Shown here in pieces: positions 1-5,216 of a DNA stretch of 5,525 bases. The stretch lies in NCBI GenBank assembly GCA_027485365.1, contig JAIXRD010000148.1:1-5525 (forward strand), read 5' to 3'. How positions within the stretch are numbered: position 1 is the first letter of the stretch; each line of letters begins with the position of its first letter. Position numbers and translations under genes: made by a program. This DNA is from Cryomorphaceae bacterium. Its GTDB lineage: Bacteria; Bacteroidota; Bacteroidia; Flavobacteriales_D; Crocinitomicaceae. The notes under the pieces were generated by a model. It was not told the DNA's origin. It saw only the letters and a list, made by a program, of their open reading frames with translations, and did no database searches.

Positions 1-1278
1 AATGATCACAACCTGTTGTTGATGGATTTAATGGAGAAAATTGCGCGTAAGCATGATTTTCGGGTGTTGCTTCATGAAAAACCGTTTGCAGGTGTTAATG
101 GTTCGGGTAAACACAACAATTGGTCTTTGGGAACGAATACCGGGGTTAACCTATTGGCTCCTGGAAAAAATCCAAAGAGCAACCTACAGTTTTTGACCTT
201 TTTTGTGAATACCATCATGGCAATTCATGACAATGCAGATCTACTTAGAGCATCGATTGCCTCTGCAGGTAATGACCACCGTTTGGGAGCTAATGAGGCA
301 CCGCCAGCGATTATTTCTGCGTTTATTGGTAGTTCACTAACCACCCTGTTAGATGACTTAGAGAAAAACATCAAGGCGGGGAAAATGACCCCTCAAGACA
401 AGACGGAGTTAAAATTAAATATTGGTAAAATCCCTCAGATTTTATTGGACAATACCGACAGAAACCGTACATCACCTTTTGCTTTTACGGGGAATAAGTT
501 TGAATTCCGTGCGGTAGGTTCTTCTGCGAATTGCGCATCGGCTATGATTGTAATTAATACCATTGTTGCGAATCAATTAATCAAATTCAAACAAGCAGTT
601 GATGCTCGAATCAATAAAGGCGAAGGAAAGGATGAAGCGATTCTTAAAGAACTTCAAGTGTTAATCAAGGCATCCAAAAAAATTCGTTTTGAAGGAAATG
701 GATACGGCGAAGAATGGGTTAAAGACGCTGAGAAACGTGGCTTAAGTAACCGAAAAGATACTCCGCGTGCACTTCAAGCATATCACGATAAATCCATAGA
801 GCAGTTATTCGAATCGATGGGTGTTCTTTCACCAAGAGAATTAGAAGCACGTCGAGAAATTGAATTCGATGGGTATGTCTTGAAAATTCAAATTGAATCT
901 CGATTAATGGGAGATTTAGTGAATAACAACATAATTCCGGCAGTTCTTGAATACCAGAATAAACTTATTCAGAATATTCAAGGCATGATGTCTGTGTTTG
1001 GTGAAAAGGAAGGAAAAACGATGGCGAGTACGCAAATTGATATCCTAAAACAAGTAAACCTACATCTAGCCGCAATGAAGTCAGCCTCTGAAAAAATGCT
1101 CGCTGAACGGAAAAAAGCGAATTCCATGGAGGATGTGGAGGAAAAAGCATTGGCGTATTGCGATAAGGTGAAAGTGCATTTCGACGAGATTCGTTACCAT
1201 GCAGACAAGTTAGAACTTATCGTAGAAGATGAGCTTTGGCCCTTACCTAAATTCCGTGAATTACTTTTCATTCGCTAA
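1..1278 (+). CDS. glnN: Glutamine synthetase type III, C-terminal part (5' truncated by window)
   Basis: Cytoplasmic enzyme that condenses glutamate and ammonia to glutamine using ATP. The frame is open from base 1 and gives 425 residues. GSIII subunits are usually about 700-730 residues, so roughly the first 300 lie outside the window. In fragment numbering, the signature HEKPFAGVNGSGKHNNWS spans residues 25-42 and carries the active-site loop typical of GSIII. It is followed by AGNDHRLGANEAPP (about 88-101) and by NRTSPFAFTGNKFEFRAVGSS (about 155-175), which hold the conserved Arg and Glu substrate and metal ligands. A helical segment with many Lys and Glu follows, and the ending VEDELWPLPKFRELLFIR is characteristic of GSIII. 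No broken motif is visible. The stop (TAA, 1276-1278) lies 4 bp before the next gene on the same strand, so the two are probably one transcript. The promoter and any nitrogen regulation lie upstream of the window. The family call is very secure; the symbol glnN follows common usage for GSIII. Confidence 0.96.
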   Translation, partial: NDHNLLLMDLMEKIARKHDFRVLLHEKPFAGVNGSGKHNNWSLGTNTGVNLLAPGKNPKSNLQFLTFFVNTIMAIHDNADLLRASIASAGNDHRLGANEAPPAIISAFIGSSLTTLLDDLEKNIKAGKMTPQDKTELKLNIGKIPQILLDNTDRNRTSPFAFTGNKFEFRAVGSSANCASAMIVINTIVANQLIKFKQAVDARINKGEGKDEAILKELQVLIKASKKIRFEGNGYGEEWVKDAEKRGLSNRKDTPRALQAYHDKSIEQLFESMGVLSPRELEARREIEFDGYVLKIQIESRLMGDLVNNNIIPAVLEYQNKLIQNIQGMMSVFGEKEGKTMASTQIDILKQVNLHLAAMKSASEKMLAERKKANSMEDVEEKALAYCDKVKVHFDEIRYHADKLELIVEDELWPLPKFRELLFIR

Positions 1279-1282
1279 GTAG

Positions 1283-2281
1283 GTGCGTTTCTCTTTCTTA
1301 TTCCTGTGCTTAGGAGCGCTCAATATTTTTTCCGCTCAGGAACTGATTGAATTAGACACGGTTTCGCATACAGCACATGCAAGAGCCTTACGGTGTTACT
1401 CCGCGTTTGTTTATGTTGGGGATAATCAAGGACGTTGCTTTTCTTACAGTCCATATACGAAAGAACTCGTTCTTATGAATCTCCTACAGCCTGAACTCAG
1501 GGATGTAGAAGTGACTAAACTCGGTGTGCTTTGGATGCAAACGGGCGATACCGGTAAAGTGTTTTTAAATGCGGGCATTCAGCCCGTATTGTTTCCTCGT
1601 CCAAATGGACTTGGGGTATTCTTAGACGGTATTGCGGTAAAAGATTCCATTGTATTTGCCATGGGCGATCCAATTGATGGAGAATTCCCCTTGTTTTTAT
1701 CTCAAGATTATGGCCTAACTTGGAAAACAATGCCAGGAATTAAGGCAGAAGCCTCTGAAGCGGCATATGCGGCGAGTGGAACCACGGTACAAATTGCAGA
1801 CAATCGCTTAATTTTTGTAACCGGCGGATTAAGTTCCCATATTTTTATTGGTAAACGCCTTGGTAAAAAATGGAAGTCCTATACGCTGCCTTTTAAATCC
1901 GGAGAAGGGGAGGGACCTTATTCGCTTTGCGTGATTGACCGTAAAAACATGGTTGTTGTTGGAGGAAATTATCAATTCCCTGATCGAAGGGCGTCGGTGT
2001 GTTTTTTTTCCAGCAATGGCGGTAAAACATGGAAAGAATCTGCTGAACCACCTTTTGGATATCGTTCCGATGTAATACACTTCCAAGGGGTAACGTATGC
2101 TTGTGGGTCTAACGGCATCGATTTTTCAACGGATCATGGAAACACATGGGTAAAATGGTTTCCGGGCGCCTTTTTAGCAATGGATATTTCCGCTGACGAA
2201 AAACTTTGGATAACGACAAAAAGTAACTTGGGGTTAGTTGTGGTTGAGCCTATCCGAATGGCTGTCCTAATTAACGATTAA
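1283..2281 (+). CDS. Exported BNR/Asp-box beta-propeller protein (Ycf48/sialidase-like fold)
   Basis: 332 residues. The N-terminus MRFSFLFLCLGALNIFSAQE looks like a Sec signal peptide with likely cleavage after FSA (residue 18), so the protein should be periplasmic or surface-exposed. Three Asp-box motifs (S-x-D/N-x-G-x-T-W) are visible: SQDYGLTW (140-147), SSNGGKTW (243-250) and STDHGNTW (282-289), with a degenerate fourth near 191-197 (KRLGKKW). They mark beta-propeller blades as in BNR/sialidase and Ycf48/HCF136-type proteins. Bacteroidota relatives are often labelled 'oxidoreductase' or 'WD40/YVTN/BNR-like repeat protein'. I see no sialidase catalytic set and no C-terminal type IX sorting domain, so enzymatic activity is not supported. 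The start is fixed by an in-frame TAG (1280-1282) directly before the GTG at 1283, and the GTG gives the complete signal peptide. It probably follows glnN in one operon, although no functional link to glutamine synthesis is evident. Its stop overlaps the stop of the opposite-strand gene in TTAA. The fold is well supported; the role is unknown. Confidence 0.88.
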   Translation: MRFSFLFLCLGALNIFSAQELIELDTVSHTAHARALRCYSAFVYVGDNQGRCFSYSPYTKELVLMNLLQPELRDVEVTKLGVLWMQTGDTGKVFLNAGIQPVLFPRPNGLGVFLDGIAVKDSIVFAMGDPIDGEFPLFLSQDYGLTWKTMPGIKAEASEAAYAASGTTVQIADNRLIFVTGGLSSHIFIGKRLGKKWKSYTLPFKSGEGEGPYSLCVIDRKNMVVVGGNYQFPDRRASVCFFSSNGGKTWKESAEPPFGYRSDVIHFQGVTYACGSNGIDFSTDHGNTWVKWFPGAFLAMDISADEKLWITTKSNLGLVVVEPIRMAVLIND

Positions 2282-3570
2282 TCTTGCTGAAACTGATAGG
2301 CGTTTGCCATAGTAAGTAAAACCCGAAAGGTTTCAAGCCTAGCATTGGTTCCAGGTTTGAATTTGATACAAACGCGTTGGATGTCCTTTACGCACTTGCT
2401 TTTTCTTGGAGTATCCGAATAACATGCATTATTTTCGCAGGTCATATTCATCTTGATGGATTCAACGGATTGCGAAAAATCTTTGAGTGCACGATATTCA
2501 GGAATAAGCTCCAGTAACCCGCCTTTCCATCCTAAATCCTTGATTTCTGTTAAAACCCAGGGCTTGCCAATCATAGAAAATGCTGCATTGGTCTGTGATA
2601 GTTCTGCCTTGTTTTTGCCAATGAAAATCGTGGAATCATTAATTGATTTCAGGCGATACCGTGCTCTATCTAAGTAGATCCAATCCGATTCTACCCGAAC
2701 GTCTTCTTTTGCCACCTTTCGCAGGATTTTGGTTAATTCTGTAAGTTTAGTTTTTTGAGAAAAATTAAAAAGCAAGTCAAACTCTGGGTCTAAATAGGTT
2801 CCTTTCTGTTCACTATCAACGTATTTAGCGCCGTAATACGTAAAAGAAAAACCGGCTAATTTATCTGTAAGTACTTTAAGGTCTGCATATTTCTCGGGTA
2901 AAAAACTTCCCTTATTTAAGCGAGTAGATAGGTTAAAATAACTTCTAGAACTATCGGGAACTAACATGGTGGTACTTCCTTTCTTCTTGCTGCAGATAAT
3001 TAATTCTTGCTTGTTTAATGAAAAGATGTATTCGTTTTTAACCTGTTGATGATCAATGAGTTCATAGGTTAAGGCCTTGCGTGAATTAAAGGGTGTGGTA
3101 AACCAATCGCGGCTAAGTAAATACGTGTTCAGACTGCTTGATTCTTTATTGCTTCTACTAACAATTTCATAGTAAAAACCATTTCGAATAAATCCCTTGC
3201 TTTTTACCTGAGGATCAGTTGATTTACCGGCGAGTGCCCAAACAATTTCCTGATTCACTTTCAATTTAATTAAACAGAAGTTTTCCGAGAAATCGATAGG
3301 TACGCGTGCTGAACTGGTGTCCTGAACCCAATTTTGATAATATTCAGAAACAGTTTTCATCATCTTAGCATCCCCATTTCTAAATGAGTAGTCAAAGAGT
3401 ATTTTTGAAAAGATGTCTCTTGGATTAATTTTTACAATGCCTATGGTTTCTTTTGGGCAGGGTATGGATGAGACGATACTCTCTCTTTTTAGAAAGTTAA
3501 CATATCCGAATACCAAAATCCAAATGATGAAAATAAGAATGATGGCAATAAATCGTTGAGCGACTTTCAT
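2278..3570 (-). CDS. Hypothetical membrane-anchored protein, 430 aa, function unknown
   Basis: I do not recognise this protein. It starts MKVAQR, followed by a strongly hydrophobic stretch at about residues 7-27 (FIAIILIFIIWILVFGYVNFL) and then KR. This fits a single signal-anchor with the rest probably outside the cytoplasm, though the flanking charges on both sides make orientation uncertain. The remaining ~400 residues are soluble-looking, rich in Lys, Ser and alternating beta-type stretches, with no enzyme motif I can name. The N-terminal pattern after the anchor (IPCPKETIGIVKINPRDIF) vaguely recalls the DUF3352/DUF4836 style of anchored proteins, but this is a weak impression. Four cysteines cluster near the C-terminus (C378, C383, C393, C401) and could form disulfides. 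The ATG at 3570-3568 is preceded by a -7-like box 5 bp upstream, and no other Met precedes the anchor, which supports this start. It is divergent from the acyltransferase gene and convergent with the BNR gene. The open frame of this length makes it a confident gene with unknown function. Confidence 0.85.
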   Translation of the reverse strand: MKVAQRFIAIILIFIIWILVFGYVNFLKRESIVSSIPCPKETIGIVKINPRDIFSKILFDYSFRNGDAKMMKTVSEYYQNWVQDTSSARVPIDFSENFCLIKLKVNQEIVWALAGKSTDPQVKSKGFIRNGFYYEIVSRSNKESSSLNTYLLSRDWFTTPFNSRKALTYELIDHQQVKNEYIFSLNKQELIICSKKKGSTTMLVPDSSRSYFNLSTRLNKGSFLPEKYADLKVLTDKLAGFSFTYYGAKYVDSEQKGTYLDPEFDLLFNFSQKTKLTELTKILRKVAKEDVRVESDWIYLDRARYRLKSINDSTIFIGKNKAELSQTNAAFSMIGKPWVLTEIKDLGWKGGLLELIPEYRALKDFSQSVESIKMNMTCENNACYSDTPRKSKCVKDIQRVCIKFKPGTNARLETFRVLLTMANAYQFQQD

Positions 3571-3575
3571 TTAAG

Positions 3576-3583
3576 CAAAGGTA
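3576..3583 (-). promoter_or_regulatory. Putative Bacteroidota -7 box (TACCTTTG) for the 430-aa membrane-anchored gene
   Basis: Read on the minus strand, TACCTTTG matches the Bacteroidota sigma-factor -7 consensus TAnnTTTG. It ends 5 bp before the ATG at 3570, which places the expected transcription start at or next to the start codon (leaderless or nearly so). No convincing -33 TTTG is visible at the usual 17-23 bp spacing, so the assignment rests on the -7 match and its position. Confidence 0.5.
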
Positions 3584-3600
3584 TAGAAAAGCCTTTTGAT

Positions 3601-3608
3601 TACATTTG
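3601..3608 (+). promoter_or_regulatory. Putative Bacteroidota -7 box (TACATTTG) for the acyltransferase gene
   Basis: TACATTTG matches TAnnTTTG exactly and ends 4 bp before the ATG at 3613, again implying a leaderless or very short-leader mRNA. The box sits within the small inverted repeat TACA-TT-TGTA (3601-3610). No clear -33 element is seen upstream. The opposing -7 box on the minus strand is only 17 bp away. Confidence 0.5.
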
Positions 3609-3612
3609 TACT

Positions 3613-4158
3613 ATGCGAAAATTAGTTCATAAGATTCTTTTACTCTTTGGTTGGAATATTTCCCTATGGAAACCTGAAGGAATTAAGAAAGCGGTTGTCG
3701 TTATGGGGCCACATACTTCCAATTGGGATTTTGTCCTCGGTCGCTTAGCGTTTTATATGATGCATTTGCAGGGCAGATACCTTATAAAGAAAGATATTTT
3801 TTTCTTTCCATTGGGATTGATTTTGAAAACATTAGGTGCTATTCCGGTTGATCGAAGTAAAAACAATAATATGGTTGAGTATGTTGCCAAGCTCTTTAAA
3901 GAAAAAGAGGAGCTTTTCGTGGTTTTTACACCGGAAGGAACTCGAAGTTATAACCCAAACTGGAAAAAAGGATTCTACTACTTAGCAATGAAGGCAGAGG
4001 TACCTATTTTGTTGGCTTACGTTGATTATCCTTCTAAAAAAGGTGGTTTTCTTGAGCTGTTTTATCCTACAGGCGATGTAGATGCGGACATTATGGAAAT
4101 CAAACGTAAACTCGGACAATTTAAAGGTAAATATCCTGAAAAAGGAATTATTTCTTAA
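3613..4158 (+). CDS. Small PlsC-type 1-acylglycerol-3-phosphate acyltransferase family protein
   Basis: 181 residues with the ordered motifs of the PlsC/LPLAT superfamily: motif I GPHTSNWDF with the catalytic H-x4-D pair (H34, D39); motif II GAIPVDRS (75-82); motif III FTPEGTRS (105-112), the phosphate-binding EGTR; and motif IV around VPILLAY (130-136). The family transfers an acyl chain to lysophosphatidic acid or a related lysolipid at the membrane, making phosphatidic acid for phospholipids. This short form (~180-190 aa) is common in Bacteroidota, and its true acceptor may differ from that of classical PlsC. The start was chosen at ATG 3613: the frame stays open further upstream, but that would run into the divergent gene, whereas 3613 lies just after a -7 box and gives the usual MRKLVHKILLLFGW beginning. 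The hydrophobic patches at 40-50 and 64-74 fit peripheral membrane association. The 3' end overlaps the end of the convergent DUF5522 gene by 11 bp. Confidence 0.92.
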   Translation: MRKLVHKILLLFGWNISLWKPEGIKKAVVVMGPHTSNWDFVLGRLAFYMMHLQGRYLIKKDIFFFPLGLILKTLGAIPVDRSKNNNMVEYVAKLFKEKEELFVVFTPEGTRSYNPNWKKGFYYLAMKAEVPILLAYVDYPSKKGGFLELFYPTGDVDADIMEIKRKLGQFKGKYPEKGIIS

Positions 4159-4351
4159 GTTCTCCTGTCTTTGGATTGTACCCATACGGACAATGTTTGC
4201 AATTACTTTTGCAACAGTATCCTCTTTTAAGATGGTACGCTTCCTTGAAAACTATAAATCCTTCTTCACTAATGTAATAATCCTCATCCGTAAGCTTAGA
4301 ACGCTTGCTGAATTCAGAATAATCCATGTCTAAATCATCCTTGCCGTCCAT
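4148..4351 (-). CDS. Small Cys-rich DUF5522-family protein
   Basis: 67 residues. An acidic N-terminus leads to EEGFIVFKEAYHLKRGYCC, then KSNCKHCPYGYNPKTG. The core is a CCx3CxxC motif (C46, C47, C51, C54) with H40 and H53 close by, followed by PYG. This is the signature I know from DUF5522, a family of unknown function found in many Bacteroidota and also in eukaryotes (the C1orf53-type protein carries a very similar HLxRGxCCxxxCRHCPYG block). The cysteines and histidines suggest a bound metal or a redox role, but that is inference. Two starts are possible: ATG at 4351, or ATG at 4327 (residue 9), which gives 59 residues and keeps the whole motif region. Both overlap the start of the divergent PLP-enzyme gene, by 26 bp or 2 bp. 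Its stop lies inside the 3' end of the convergent acyltransferase gene. The motif match makes it a real gene despite the overlaps at both ends. Confidence 0.86.
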   Translation of the reverse strand: MDGKDDLDMDYSEFSKRSKLTDEDYYISEEGFIVFKEAYHLKRGYCCKSNCKHCPYGYNPKTGELKK

Positions 4352-5216
4352 TGAAAATAGTATAATTGAGTCGTTTAATCTACCTCAGAACATAAATGGA
4401 CATGAATTGTTCATTCTAAGAGAAGATTTAATTCATTCGTTGATTTCTGGTAATAAATGGCGTAAACTTTTCTATGTGTTTTCGGAAGTGAAGAAGTTAG
4501 GGGTTCATGGCATTACTACCTATGGAGGGGCATTTTCAAACCATCTAGTGGCCACTGCTACAGCTTGTAAGTTATTTGAGATTCCATGCATTCTCAGGGT
4601 AAGAGGCAATGAGTTGACATCCGATTCGAATGCGTATTTAAAACACTGTGAATCCGAAGGTTCCTCGCTCGAGTTTCTGGACCGAGAAGCTTACAAACAT
4701 CAAAAATACTCGGATACAGTAATTTCATATTTGAATAAAACATGGTTAAGTGTTCCTGAAGGCGGGGCAAGCGAACTTGGATTAAAAGGGTGCTTGGAAA
4801 TTATTTCTAACGAAATGGATTTTGACATCATTGCCTTGGCTCAAGGAACTACAACAACCAGTTTGGGCGTACTACTCAGCAGTAAACATCCAACGGAAGT
4901 ATGGGCTTTCCCTGTGTTGAAAGGATTCGATTCAGTAAGCGAAATGGATGCACTTGCACGTAAGCTTAATTATACAAACGAATGGTTAGTCGCTAAATCC
5001 AGATTGAAATGCTTTGATACATATCATTTTTCTGGGTATGCAAAGAATCAAGAGGTACTGAATAGGGCAATAAACGATTTGAAAATCGAAGGAAACTTTA
5101 AGTTAGATCCAATTTATACGGCGAAAGCTTTCATTGGTATGATAAGCGAGCTTCAACACATTAAACAGCCGAAAAAGGTCCTGTTTATTCACACAGGAGG
5201 CGTTTTACCGATTTAA
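4326..5216 (+). CDS. PLP-dependent D-cysteine desulfhydrase / ACC deaminase family enzyme (D-cysteine desulfhydrase favoured)
   Basis: 296 residues, the usual length for Bacteroidota members of this fold-type II PLP family. LREDLIHSLISGNKWRKL holds the Schiff-base lysine K44. GGAFSNH (68-73-like region) supplies the S71-N72-H73 cofactor/substrate loop. VPEGGASELGLKG (143-155) and QGTTTTSLG (173-181) form the region that binds PLP phosphate. LDPIYTAK (260-267) carries the conserved Tyr (Y264), and HTGG (289-292) closes the active site. Family members either open the ring of 1-aminocyclopropane-1-carboxylate or break D-cysteine to pyruvate, sulfide and ammonia. True ACC deaminase has Glu after the Tyr (E295) and Leu in HLGG (L322). 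Here both are Thr (T265, T290), which favours D-cysteine desulfhydrase. The phosphate loop reads GTTTT where relatives commonly have GTGTT. The ATG at 4326 lies inside the divergent DUF5522 gene. No later Met precedes K44, so the start is well constrained. The stop directly abuts the stop of the convergent PorP-like gene. Confidence 0.92.
   Translation: MSKSSLPSIENSIIESFNLPQNINGHELFILREDLIHSLISGNKWRKLFYVFSEVKKLGVHGITTYGGAFSNHLVATATACKLFEIPCILRVRGNELTSDSNAYLKHCESEGSSLEFLDREAYKHQKYSDTVISYLNKTWLSVPEGGASELGLKGCLEIISNEMDFDIIALAQGTTTTSLGVLLSSKHPTEVWAFPVLKGFDSVSEMDALARKLNYTNEWLVAKSRLKCFDTYHFSGYAKNQEVLNRAINDLKIEGNFKLDPIYTAKAFIGMISELQHIKQPKKVLFIHTGGVLPI

Noticed and set aside
2248..2301. Inverted repeat GCCTATC (2248-2254) / GATAGGC (2295-2301) around the shared TTAA stop, plus a 5-bp ATTAA/TTAAT stem at 2270-2282, as a bidirectional terminator.
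   Set aside because: The outer stem is only 7 bp with a 40-nt loop, the inner stem is pure A/T, and no T-tract follows on either strand. A chance match is likely.
965..2677. Several short open frames opposite the glnN, BNR and 430-aa genes (965-1150, 1515-1730, 1829-2086 on minus; 2453-2677 on plus).
   Set aside because: All lie fully antisense to genes with clear family motifs or a long open frame, and none shows a domain, signal peptide or promoter of its own.
3556..3612. Upstream extension of the acyltransferase by 19 residues to a TTG at 3556.
   Set aside because: It would overlap the start of the divergent gene and both -7 boxes, and would add residues not typical of the family. ATG 3613 is the better start.
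4204..4211. TACTTTTG on the plus strand, a match to the -7 box TAnnTTTG, as promoter of the PLP-enzyme gene.
   Set aside because: It lies about 115 bp upstream of the start, inside the DUF5522 coding region (in the codons of its Cys motif), with no well-spaced -33 element; such matches are frequent in A/T-rich DNA.
4082..4333. Plus-strand open frame of 83 codons across the acyltransferase end and the DUF5522 gene.
   Set aside because: It is antisense to the well-supported DUF5522 motif gene and shows no recognisable protein features.
5179..5198. Hairpin TCCTGT/ACAGGA with an 8-nt loop near the end of the PLP-enzyme gene as a terminator.
   Set aside because: A 6-bp stem inside coding sequence without a following T-run is too weak to call.
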